Assembly (NCBI GenBank): GCA_046542305.1
Contig: JBKHBQ010000020.1
Span: forward strand, 1 to 25,307
Direction of reading: 5' to 3'
DNA: 25,307 nt
DNA from: JBKHBQ01 sp046542305
GTDB lineage: Bacteria > Bacteroidota > Bacteroidia > Bacteroidales > 4484-276
The first letter of the stretch is position 1, and each line of letters begins with the position of its first letter. The notes below the pieces were generated by a model. It was given only the letters and a program-made list of their open reading frames with translations. It was not told where the DNA came from and did not search any database. A program made the position numbers and the translations under genes. This document shows positions 16,038 through 22,807 of this stretch, piece by piece.

Positions 16038-16742
16038 ATGAAAAACCTTGCAATGATTACCGTTTTGATTTTTTTGATGGGATTGGTTTCCCCTGCACTT
16101 GCGCAGAATTGTAAATTCTTCTTCCCCTCCGAAGAAGGCGCCGAGATGGAGATTACGTTTTACAACCACCGCGGAAAGGTACAGTTTGTGCAAACCCAGA
16201 AAATCACCGACAAAAAACAGTCCGGCAATGCTACCATTCTTGAGGTTCAGCAAAACATGAATATGGAAAAGGAGGATGAAGATATTTCGACCAATTATGA
16301 GGTGCGCTGCGAAGATGGAAAATTTTACATGGACATGAAAAGCTTTATCAGCAACATGGACATGGGTGATATGCAGCAATCCGACGAGATGGATTTGGAA
16401 ATTACTTCCGACAGTTGGGTGTTTCCTTCGGATATGGAAGTAGGCATGACCCTGCCGCCAACTACCATGGAAGTAACATTGGGGGGATCAGGATTCGACA
16501 TGATGACCACCAGCGTTACCATGAAGAACTGGAAAGTGGAGGCCCGCGAAACCATCACCACGCCCGCAGGTACTTTCGATACCTTTAAAATTTCGTACGA
16601 TACCGAAACCAAGAGCGTGATGACGGTAGAATCGAAAGATATTCTCTGGCTGGCCGAAGATGTTGGTTTGGTGCGCGCCGAAAACTACAACAAGCGCGGA
16701 AAACTACAGGGTTACCAGGAACTTACAGATCTTTCGAGGTAG
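16038..16742 (+). CDS. Secreted TapB-like / DUF3108-like protein, Met-rich
   Basis: The function is unknown. The 234-residue product has a clear signal peptide (MKNLAMITVLIFLMGLVSPA, probable cleavage after ALA at residue 22), and NC follows as QNC rather than a lipobox, so it is likely a soluble periplasmic or secreted protein. Features recalled from Bacteroidota TapB-family proteins are the N-terminal NCKFFFPSEEGAEMEITFYN, a second cysteine (Cys91), ETITTPAGTFDTFKISYDTE around residues 171-190, and the end VGLVRAENYNKRGKLQGYQE. Cys25 and Cys91 could form a disulfide. The centre is rich in methionine (14 between residues 74 and 162). It stands alone between the eno terminator and the next promoter. 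Confidence 0.75.
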   Translation: MKNLAMITVLIFLMGLVSPALAQNCKFFFPSEEGAEMEITFYNHRGKVQFVQTQKITDKKQSGNATILEVQQNMNMEKEDEDISTNYEVRCEDGKFYMDMKSFISNMDMGDMQQSDEMDLEITSDSWVFPSDMEVGMTLPPTTMEVTLGGSGFDMMTTSVTMKNWKVEARETITTPAGTFDTFKISYDTETKSVMTVESKDILWLAEDVGLVRAENYNKRGKLQGYQELTDLSR

Positions 16743-16932
16743 AGAACATATTTCATTTTTTACCCGGAAGTTTGGCCAATAATAAAATGCCATTGAGGCA
16801 CGAAGGCGTAAATTTCCACAAAGCTTTCAATGATTATTGCCCAAAAAGTCGTTCACCATGGGCTCACCTGATGTATAACCGGGGCTTTGCCATTTCGTTG
16901 CGGTTAATGATTTCTTAATCATAAATTCTGCT
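16743..16932. other. Intergenic region without recognised gene
   Basis: This stretch lies between the TapB-like gene and the promoter of the next gene. I see no open frame with coding character, no tRNA and no convincing terminator hairpin. Only a four-base stem (TGCC/GGCA near 16788-16801) is present. Its right end holds the dyad and promoter listed separately. Confidence 0.5.
16907..16922. promoter_or_regulatory. Small inverted repeat in promoter, possible operator
   Basis: ATGATT (16907-16912) and AATCAT (16917-16922) form a perfect six-base dyad with a four-base spacer. It covers the -33 region of the promoter whose -7 box is at 16933. The position is right for an operator, but arms this short in A/T-rich DNA can occur by chance. 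Confidence 0.25.
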
Positions 16933-16940
16933 TACTTTTG
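16933..16940 (+). promoter_or_regulatory. Bacteroidota -7 promoter box (TAnnTTTG)
   Basis: TACTTTTG is an exact match to the TAnnTTTG consensus of the primary Bacteroidota sigma factor. TTTC, a three-of-four match to the -33 TTTG element, stands about 18 bases upstream. Transcription would start near 16947, giving a leader of about 27 bases before the ATG at 16974. Confidence 0.65.
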
Positions 16941-16973
16941 CCATGCTTTCAGGGTATTTAAATTCAGTTTGTC

Positions 16974-18515
16974 ATGGCCACGGAAAAATACTTCCATAAG
17001 TTCAGAAAAAATATTGTAGGAATCGATCAGGTGTTCAAATCACCATATGGCGAGCAAAAAATCGTGTATGCCGATTGGATCGCCAGCGGGCGGTTGTATA
17101 AACCCATTGAGGAAAGACTGTGTCATACCTTCGGACCATTTGTGGGCAACACGCACACCGAAACCAGTGAAACCGGCACCCTGATGACCAATGCCTATCA
17201 TCTGGCCCAGCGAAAGATCAAAGAACACGTGAATGCCGGCCCCGATGATGTGATCATCACCGCCGGCTCAGGAATGACCACCGTAGTGAATAAATTCCAG
17301 CGTATCCTTGGCTTTAAGGCCATGCAAAAGATGGATGCTGCCGACTGCCTACCCGAGGAGGAACGGCCGGTTGTTTTCATCACCCACATGGAGCACCATT
17401 CCAACCATACTTCCTGGTACGAAACCATCGCCGATGTGGTACAGCTTCAGCCCTGCCCGGAACTGCTGGTCGACCTGGACCAGTTGCAGAAAGAACTCGA
17501 CAAGTACAAAAACCGTAAGATGAAGATCGGCTCGTTTACCGCTTGCTCGAATGTAACGGGCATTTCAACGCCCTACCACGAAATGGCCAGAATCATGCAC
17601 GAGAACGGCGGCCTCTGCTTTGTGGATTTTGCCGCTTCCGCACCTTATGTTAATATCGACATGCATCCCGCAGATGATCCGCTCAAGGCGCTGGACGCCA
17701 TCATGTTTTCACCGCATAAATTCCTCGGCGGCCCCGGAACCTCCGGAGTGTTGATCTTCAATTCAAAAATCTACCAAAGCAAGGTGCCTGATAATCCTGG
17801 TGGCGGAACCGTAGACTGGACCAACCCATGGGGGGAATTTAAATATGTGGACGACATCGAAGCCCGCGAAGACGGCGGTACACCCGGATTCTTGCAGGCC
17901 ATTAAAACGGCCCTCTGCATCGAACTGAAAAATCAGATGGGAGTGGCAAATATCGAAGCAAGGGAAAAAGAGCTGGTAAAAATTATCTTCGATGAACTAC
18001 CGAAAATCCCGGGCATCCGCATTCTGGCTGATAATGTTCACGATCGCCTCGGGGTGATTTCATTTTATTTTGATGATATTCATTTCAATCTGGTGGTGAA
18101 GCTGCTCAACGATAAATTTGGTATCCAGGTGCGGGGCGGCTGCGCCTGCGCAGGTACCTACGGGCATTTCCTGCTGGATGTGAGCTACGATAAATCAAAA
18201 GAAATCACCAACCTGATCAGCCACGGCGACCTTTCACAGAAACCCGGATGGGTAAGGCTTTCGCTGCACCCAACCATGACCAATGACGAACTCTCCTACA
18301 TTGTAGATGCCATTGGCCAGGTACAGAAGCACCATCACGAGTGGAAGAACGACTACATTTACAACAACCATAACAACGAGTTTCGCCACAAAAACGAACC
18401 CGAAGACAAAAGTATTTATGTGCAGCATTGGTTTAATCTCGAACTTGAGGATGAAAATGTGGCACTTAATTCGGAAATTATGAAACAAGTTCCTGACATG
18501 CTGACACCTTCCTGA
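16974..18515 (+). CDS. Cysteine desulfurase-like class V aminotransferase (PLP enzyme)
   Basis: The family takes sulfur or selenium from cysteine or selenocysteine with pyridoxal phosphate. The PLP lysine is Lys249 (FSPHKFLGGPGTSG); the cofactor aspartate is Asp218 (LCFVDFAASAPYVN), and EHHSN (residues 140-144) supplies the stacking histidine region. The likely catalytic cysteines are in the loop RGGCACAGTYG (Cys390 and Cys392). The product has 513 residues against 400-430 for SufS or IscS. The extra length is largely a C-terminal tail from about residue 453, rich in His, Asn and Glu (HHHEWKNDYIYNNHNN). No suf or isc gene is nearby, so assignment to Fe-S assembly is not supported. It may instead be a specialised desulfurase, lyase or aminotransferase. 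It has its own promoter. Confidence 0.85.
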   Translation: MATEKYFHKFRKNIVGIDQVFKSPYGEQKIVYADWIASGRLYKPIEERLCHTFGPFVGNTHTETSETGTLMTNAYHLAQRKIKEHVNAGPDDVIITAGSGMTTVVNKFQRILGFKAMQKMDAADCLPEEERPVVFITHMEHHSNHTSWYETIADVVQLQPCPELLVDLDQLQKELDKYKNRKMKIGSFTACSNVTGISTPYHEMARIMHENGGLCFVDFAASAPYVNIDMHPADDPLKALDAIMFSPHKFLGGPGTSGVLIFNSKIYQSKVPDNPGGGTVDWTNPWGEFKYVDDIEAREDGGTPGFLQAIKTALCIELKNQMGVANIEAREKELVKIIFDELPKIPGIRILADNVHDRLGVISFYFDDIHFNLVVKLLNDKFGIQVRGGCACAGTYGHFLLDVSYDKSKEITNLISHGDLSQKPGWVRLSLHPTMTNDELSYIVDAIGQVQKHHHEWKNDYIYNNHNNEFRHKNEPEDKSIYVQHWFNLELEDENVALNSEIMKQVPDMLTPS

Positions 18516-18550
18516 TTTGCAATGCTGCGAAAATTTATCAGGTAGTTTTT
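18511..18550 (+). terminator. Weak candidate terminator after the PLP enzyme
   Basis: CCTGAT (18511-18516) overlaps the stop codon and pairs with ATCAGG (18537-18542). TTGCA and TGCGAA inside can extend the stem with a bulge. A T-rich run TAGTTTTT follows. The stem is imperfect and the T tract interrupted, so this is tentative. Confidence 0.4.
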
Positions 18551-18729
18551 AAAATCTTTATTGATTCTCCCCGTAAGTTAAGCAAATACAATCTTTTTGA
18601 AGAATCTATCGACGCACTTCCCTGGCGAGGAAGGCGGCAGGTATATTTCACCCTGTTTTTTAATTTTCTTTTGGTATTGTGTTTGTTCAAGGTCCAAAAC
18701 AAAGTTTAATTGATGTTTAACCAAAAAAC

Positions 18730-18735
18730 AGGAGG
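18730..18735 (+). promoter_or_regulatory. Strong Shine-Dalgarno of the small heat shock gene
   Basis: AGGAGG stands eight bases before the ATG at 18744, an ideal spacing. Most genes in this window, as in Bacteroidota generally, lack such a perfect site. It fixes the start codon and suggests high or specially controlled translation of this gene. No CIRCE repeat or clear TAnnTTTG box was found in the 228 bases upstream; TAATTTTC at 18661 differs from the box by one base. Confidence 0.7.
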
Positions 18736-18743
18736 GATAAACT

Positions 18744-19181
18744 ATGGCACTTGTAAAGTTTAGAAACAGAGATTTGTTCCCGTCGTATTTCAGCGAGTTT
18801 TTCGACAGGGATTTGTTCGACAACGCAAATGCCGGTTTTGCGAATTCCACCATGCCGGCCGTCAATATTAAGGAAGGCAAGGACGATTACATGGTGGAAG
18901 TAGCTGCTCCGGGAATGAAAAAAGACGATTTTAAAATCGAACTCGACAACAATCTGCTGGTGATCTCGTCGGAGAAACAGCAAGAACATGAAGAGAAGAA
19001 AGAAGGCGAATTTACCAGGCAGGAGTTTAGTTATAGCTCGTTCAGGCGCAGCTTTACGCTTCCAAAAACCATCAAGGAAGAGGATATCAAAGCCACCTAT
19101 AAAGATGGTGTGCTGTCGATCACCCTTCCCAAAAAAGATGAGGCTAAGGAAAAGCCGAAGAAGCAAATCAAAATCGGTTAA
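18744..19181 (+). CDS. Small heat shock protein, Hsp20/alpha-crystallin family
   Basis: These proteins are ATP-independent holdases that form oligomers and keep unfolded proteins soluble in the cytoplasm. The 145-residue product has a short Phe-rich N-terminal arm (FPSYFSEFFDRDLFDN), then the alpha-crystallin domain from about residue 37 to 130 with MPAVNIKEGKDDYMVEVAAP, GMKKDDFKIELDNNLLVIS and KDGVLSITLPK. The tail carries the IxI motif (KQIKIG) that links subunits. Length and order are typical. It is a single-gene unit with a strong ribosome-binding site and its own terminator. Confidence 0.96.
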   Translation: MALVKFRNRDLFPSYFSEFFDRDLFDNANAGFANSTMPAVNIKEGKDDYMVEVAAPGMKKDDFKIELDNNLLVISSEKQQEHEEKKEGEFTRQEFSYSSFRRSFTLPKTIKEEDIKATYKDGVLSITLPKKDEAKEKPKKQIKIG

Positions 19182-19213
19182 AAGCTTTGTGTGAATGACT
19201 GAATGGATTATGA

Positions 19214-19242
19214 GGGAGGCCAAAAACGGCTTCCCTTTTTTT
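19214..19242 (+). terminator. Intrinsic terminator of the small heat shock gene
   Basis: GGGAGGCC (19214-19221) pairs with GGCTTCCC (19228-19235), eight pairs including one G-U, around the loop AAAAAC. Seven T follow (19236-19242). It lies 33 bases after the hsp20 stop. It also touches the last bases of the convergent phosphoesterase gene, but lacks a T run on that strand, so it acts mainly in the + direction. Confidence 0.9.
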
Positions 19243-20584
19243 ATGCCGTCAGATCAAAAACGGTAATCTCGGGCAGGATGCCCACACGTCCCGGATAGCC
19301 AATGGTTCCAAGGCCGCGGTTTACATAGAGGTACTGCTGCTTGTCTTTCAGATCGGGATTCGGGTACAATCCTGCCCATCGCTTGTAAACATACTGCGCC
19401 GGGCTCCATGTGATGTTCCTGATCTCAATGCCAAACTGGAATCCGTGGGTATGTCCTGCGAAAGTTATATCGATGTTGTGGTGTTTTTTGCTTACGATCT
19501 TATCCCAGTGTGAGGGATCGTGGGAAAGCAGCAGCTTAACATCCGCATCCCCGGCGCCATTCATGGCTTTTGTCAGATCGCCGTATTTTGGAAACCTGGA
19601 AAAATCACCCCAGTTTTCCACCCCGATCACGGCCAGTTTGCCGTCCGGATTAGCGTATACCAGGTTTTCGTTATTGAGCAGCCGCCAGCCAATCCGGTCA
19701 TAAAAATCATAAAGATCCTGCATGTTCTTCACCTTGTCCTGTTTTGAGGGCCAGCGGGTATAATCGCCGTAGTCGTGGTTGCCCAGGGTGGCAAAGACGC
19801 CCATAGGGGCTTTCAGTTCGCCAAGAATGGATTCGAATGGAAAAGCTTCATCGGTTTTGTAATTCACCAGGTCGCCCGTAAAAAACACGATGTCCGGTTC
19901 CAGTTCGTTGATCTTTCGCACTGCCTCGGCAAGGGCAGTTTTCGATGCCCAACTTCCAAGGTGGATATCCGAAATCTGCACAATCCTGAGGTTGTTGAAC
20001 GACAAGGGCAAATGAGGTAGCCTGATATGGTGGCGGTGTACTTTAAAATCAAAGGCCCATTTTATCATCCCGGTAAACAAACCAGCAAAGATGATCCCGC
20101 CGCTGATCAATCCTGCCTGCTTCATAAACTGGCTCCGGGTAATTTTTTTGCCGCCGGCGTGCTTTGCTTCTTCTGACCTGAGGGATGAAGATTTATGATG
20201 AAGGTGTTGAATGCCCCTCACCAGATCGGCAATAGCTAAAAATAGCACCGGAAGAATCTTTGCCGCATACGCCACGAAGATGAATCCGAAAATGTAAATC
20301 CGCGAAAACGGATTCCATGCCTCGGGAGCCATAGTCAGCGAAAGCAGGCTGGTGCCGACGAGCAGCATAAAAGGCAGCCAGTAGAGCATCCCGAGTGAAT
20401 ATTTTACAAAACTGCGCTGACGCAAAATCCAGCCCTTTACCGAGTTCCAGAGGTAATAATCACCGGCAAGTAACAACACCAGAAACGGAAACCGGTTGGC
20501 ATTTTTGGGGTAAAGCTCCAAAACCAGCAAATAACCAATTACCAGGAAAACAAGTACGGCAAGGATCTTTAAAAACTTTTTCAT
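19241..20584 (-). CDS. Membrane-anchored calcineurin-like metallophosphoesterase (YkuE/YaeI-like)
   Basis: This is a two-metal phosphoesterase; relatives act on lipid or nucleotide phosphates, and the substrate here is unknown. From the ATG ending at 20584 the product has 447 residues. About four hydrophobic segments lie before residue 125, then a Tat-like or anchor segment (KKITRSQFMKQAGLISGG, residues 146-163), and the catalytic domain from about residue 198. All metal-site motifs are present: Asp206 and His208 (SDIHLG), Asp238 (TGDLV), Asn269-His270 (LGNHDYGD), His355 (LSHDPSHW) and His378-His380 (FAGHTHGFQFG). A longer frame to 20650 exists, but MKKFLKILAVLVFLVIGYLL is the natural membrane-protein start. 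It is transcribed toward hsp20 and divergently from the Fe-S operon. Confidence 0.92.
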   Translation of the reverse strand: MKKFLKILAVLVFLVIGYLLVLELYPKNANRFPFLVLLLAGDYYLWNSVKGWILRQRSFVKYSLGMLYWLPFMLLVGTSLLSLTMAPEAWNPFSRIYIFGFIFVAYAAKILPVLFLAIADLVRGIQHLHHKSSSLRSEEAKHAGGKKITRSQFMKQAGLISGGIIFAGLFTGMIKWAFDFKVHRHHIRLPHLPLSFNNLRIVQISDIHLGSWASKTALAEAVRKINELEPDIVFFTGDLVNYKTDEAFPFESILGELKAPMGVFATLGNHDYGDYTRWPSKQDKVKNMQDLYDFYDRIGWRLLNNENLVYANPDGKLAVIGVENWGDFSRFPKYGDLTKAMNGAGDADVKLLLSHDPSHWDKIVSKKHHNIDITFAGHTHGFQFGIEIRNITWSPAQYVYKRWAGLYPNPDLKDKQQYLYVNRGLGTIGYPGRVGILPEITVFDLTA

Positions 20585-20873
20585 CAATGGATTTAAATAT
20601 GCAACTGTTTCACGTGCACTGATAACAGTTTTTGAAAATATTTGTTGCAAACGCAGTGTTCCGGTTTTAATTGCACATCCACAGGCGATAATCTCCGCCT
20701 TTCAAGGGTTCTTCAGCTTCACTGCCACCACCGGAATCATATATTTTTAATCAGTGTGTAAATAATTGTAAGCCTGCTTCTCCCTCGAAAACGGCGGTAA
20801 TATGCGTTCTGCTATTATTTTTGGAAGATATTTTATACGAAACCGCTTCCGGGTTGCATTTTATCTGATCATT
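20585..20873. other. Divergent intergenic region
   Basis: This 289-base, A/T-rich stretch separates the phosphoesterase (leftward) from the five-gene Fe-S/terpenoid-like operon (rightward) and must hold promoters for both. The rightward -7 box is at 20816. I found no CAAAnnTA (leftward box) match near the phosphoesterase start, no RNA gene and no clear long hairpin. Confidence 0.5.
20816..20823 (+). promoter_or_regulatory. Bacteroidota -7 promoter box (TAnnTTTG) of the Fe-S/terpenoid-like operon
   Basis: TATTTTTG matches TAnnTTTG exactly. No good -33 TTTG stands 17-20 bases upstream, so the promoter may be weak or activator-dependent. Transcription would begin near 20830, downstream of an in-frame ATG at 20802 and upstream of the ATG at 20874, so it supports the latter as the real start of the first gene. 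Confidence 0.5.
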
Positions 20874-21632
20874 ATGAAACCACGCCTGAACGTGCTTTTT
20901 TGTAACTGTAGCGCAAATATTTTTTCCGGTGAAAAAGTAGACGAATTAAAGGCATCGCTTAAATTGCTGGATGCAAATGTTTTTGAGCTGCATGACCTGT
21001 GTGCGCTTGCCGTGCATGATAAAGCCCCGCTGGAATCCTTGCTCCGCAGTGCGGGCTCTGACATTTTCATTGCCTGCTATCCGCGGGCGGTTAAAAATAT
21101 CCTCAGGCAGAACGGAATTGCCAATCATAAGACTGAGGTAATTAACCTGCGTGAAATGTCCCCGCCCGAAATCATCCGGCTACTGAAGGATCAATACGGG
21201 ATTTCTGATGGAGAGGCTGCTTACGATGTGGTAAAAACAACATTGGAAGTGCCGGCCTGGTATCCTGTGGTGGATCATGCGTATTGCAATTTATGCGGAA
21301 AATGCTCAAGGTTTTGCATGTTCGGAGTGTATAAGTTCGATAAGAAGAGCCTGGAGGTGGTCAATCCGCTGGCGTGTAAAAATAACTGCCCGGCCTGTGG
21401 AAGGAAATGTCCTGCTTCGGCCATTATTTTTCCGCGGCTTCCCGAGAATTCTGTTTTATCGGGAGCTGATCCTTCATTAAACGACAATCAGCAGGTTGAT
21501 GAAGGAGAACTGTATTCCGCGCTCAACCGCCGCAACCGCGCCCGGAAGTCAATCTTCAGGGAAGGAGTGGTGGCCAAAGCCCGGAATGATGGTGATGATG
21601 CTGCCGGCGATAACCAAACACCAACGGAGTAA
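20874..21632 (+). CDS. Iron-sulfur protein: HdrA-like N-terminus plus two 4Fe-4S clusters
   Basis: No exact family recognised. From the ATG at 20874 the product has 252 residues. The N-terminal part resembles the start of HdrA-type heterodisulfide reductase subunits: FCNCSANI (Cys10, Cys12), an isolated Cys43, and FIACYPRAV (Cys68). A ferredoxin-like part follows with CNLCGKCSRFC (Cys138, 141, 144, 148) and CKNNCPACGRKCP (Cys168, 172, 175, 179); the second motif has three rather than two residues between its first cysteines. The tail is charged and ends with no membrane segment. It is cytoplasmic and probably an electron carrier for the radical SAM enzyme encoded next, whose ATG overlaps its stop by one base. 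It lacks the FAD and Cys-rich domains of full HdrA. The longer frame from 20802 would start before the predicted transcript. Confidence 0.7.
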   Translation: MKPRLNVLFCNCSANIFSGEKVDELKASLKLLDANVFELHDLCALAVHDKAPLESLLRSAGSDIFIACYPRAVKNILRQNGIANHKTEVINLREMSPPEIIRLLKDQYGISDGEAAYDVVKTTLEVPAWYPVVDHAYCNLCGKCSRFCMFGVYKFDKKSLEVVNPLACKNNCPACGRKCPASAIIFPRLPENSVLSGADPSLNDNQQVDEGELYSALNRRNRARKSIFREGVVAKARNDGDDAAGDNQTPTE

Positions 21633-22807
21633 TGTTAAAAAGGCTGCTTTTACATACCGACCGCAAGTGCCTGTACAAATTCGTGTACAACCTCGGCATA
21701 AAAGGCGCCCTGGGCTACAGGAAGTTTCAGAGGCGGCTCAGGAAAGGTGAGTTCTTTCCGGCTTTCCATTTTATTTCCGTTACCGACGACTGCAACCTGA
21801 ACTGCCAGGGCTGCTGGGTGACGGGCAAAAAGGAAAACGCCCGCATGGATCCGGAGCAGCTTCACCGCATTATTACCGAAACCAAAGCCATGGGTTCGTA
21901 TTTTTTCGGCATCCTTGGCGGTGAACCGCTGATGTACAAGCCGCTGATTGAAGTCCTCAAAAGACATCCGGATTGCTATTTTCAACTTTTTACCAACGGA
22001 ACGCTGCTGACGCCCGGCGTGGCGGAGCAACTGAGAAAGCTCGGAAATGTCTCCCCGCTCATCAGCTTCGAAGGCGATGAGGCAGTGGCCGACATCCGCC
22101 GCGGCGGAAAAGATGTTTACCGCAAAACGCAGGAAGCCGTCAGCAACGCCACCAATGCCGGACTGATCACCGGCGTGGCCATGAGTGTGTGCCGGTCGAA
22201 CCTGAATCTGGCACTGTCGGATGACTTTGTGGTGTCGCTGGTTAAAAAGGGCGTAACCTACCTGTGGTATTACATCTACCGTCCTGTAGGCGAGCAATCC
22301 AGTGTGGAACTCAGCCTGTCGGCGGAAGAAATCCTTAAGCTTCGCCGCTATATGGTCGATGCAAGGAATCGCTTCGATATCATCCTGATCGATGCCTACT
22401 GGGACGGCGAGGGCCGTGGTTTATGCCCGGCAGCTTCCGGCCTGAGCCACCATATCAATGCCTCGGGATACATCGAGCCCTGTCCGGTGATCCAGTTTGC
22501 CACCGATCATATAAACGGCGGCAGGATGGCCGACACCTACAACCGGTCGGAATTTTTGAAAGCCCTGCGCACGGAAATACCCGCCAAAACCTCAGGATGT
22601 GTCGTGATGGATGATCCGCAATGGCTGGTGGAGTTTGTAAAAAAACATAAGGCCACGGATACTTCCGGTAGAGGCAATGAAGCTGAAAGGCTGCTGTTCA
22701 TGCCCAAAGTACCAAGCCATGGATCGGGAACGCCGGTGCCTGAAAAAAGCCGCATGTATAAATTCGCTAAACGAAAAGCCTTTTTCGGGCTTGGTGCCTA
22801 TGGATAA
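21632..22807 (+). CDS. Radical SAM enzyme of unknown substrate
   Basis: Radical SAM enzymes use a 4Fe-4S cluster to cleave S-adenosylmethionine and start radical chemistry. The 391-residue product has the CxxxCxxC signature in TDDCNLNCQGCW (Cys54, 58, 61), the SAM-binding GGEP motif (residues 96-99) and the strand FTNGTLLT. C-terminal cysteines Cys265 (RGLCPAASG), Cys284 (GYIEPCPVIQF) and Cys323 (SGCVVMDDP) lie where SPASM or twitch domains carry auxiliary clusters, but they are too few for a full SPASM domain. It overlaps the gene before by one base and the gene after by eight, so it is part of a coupled operon. The substrate is not evident; proximity to a polyprenyl synthase suggests an isoprenoid. 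Confidence 0.85.
   Translation: MLKRLLLHTDRKCLYKFVYNLGIKGALGYRKFQRRLRKGEFFPAFHFISVTDDCNLNCQGCWVTGKKENARMDPEQLHRIITETKAMGSYFFGILGGEPLMYKPLIEVLKRHPDCYFQLFTNGTLLTPGVAEQLRKLGNVSPLISFEGDEAVADIRRGGKDVYRKTQEAVSNATNAGLITGVAMSVCRSNLNLALSDDFVVSLVKKGVTYLWYYIYRPVGEQSSVELSLSAEEILKLRRYMVDARNRFDIILIDAYWDGEGRGLCPAASGLSHHINASGYIEPCPVIQFATDHINGGRMADTYNRSEFLKALRTEIPAKTSGCVVMDDPQWLVEFVKKHKATDTSGRGNEAERLLFMPKVPSHGSGTPVPEKSRMYKFAKRKAFFGLGAYG

Noticed and set aside
16038..16112. Possible lipoprotein signal in the TapB-like protein
   Set aside because: The cysteine follows ALAQN and not a lipobox ([LVI][AST][GA]C), so a normal signal peptide fits better.
18595..18650. Short GC-rich stem TTCC/GGAA upstream of hsp20
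   Set aside because: Four-base arms only, no T run and no match to CIRCE or sigma-54 elements.
22677..22799. In-frame upstream extension of the DUF116-polyprenyl synthase
   Set aside because: It contains several cysteines, but it overlaps the radical SAM C-terminus fully and lacks DUF116-type sequence; ATG 22800 gives the usual short overlap.
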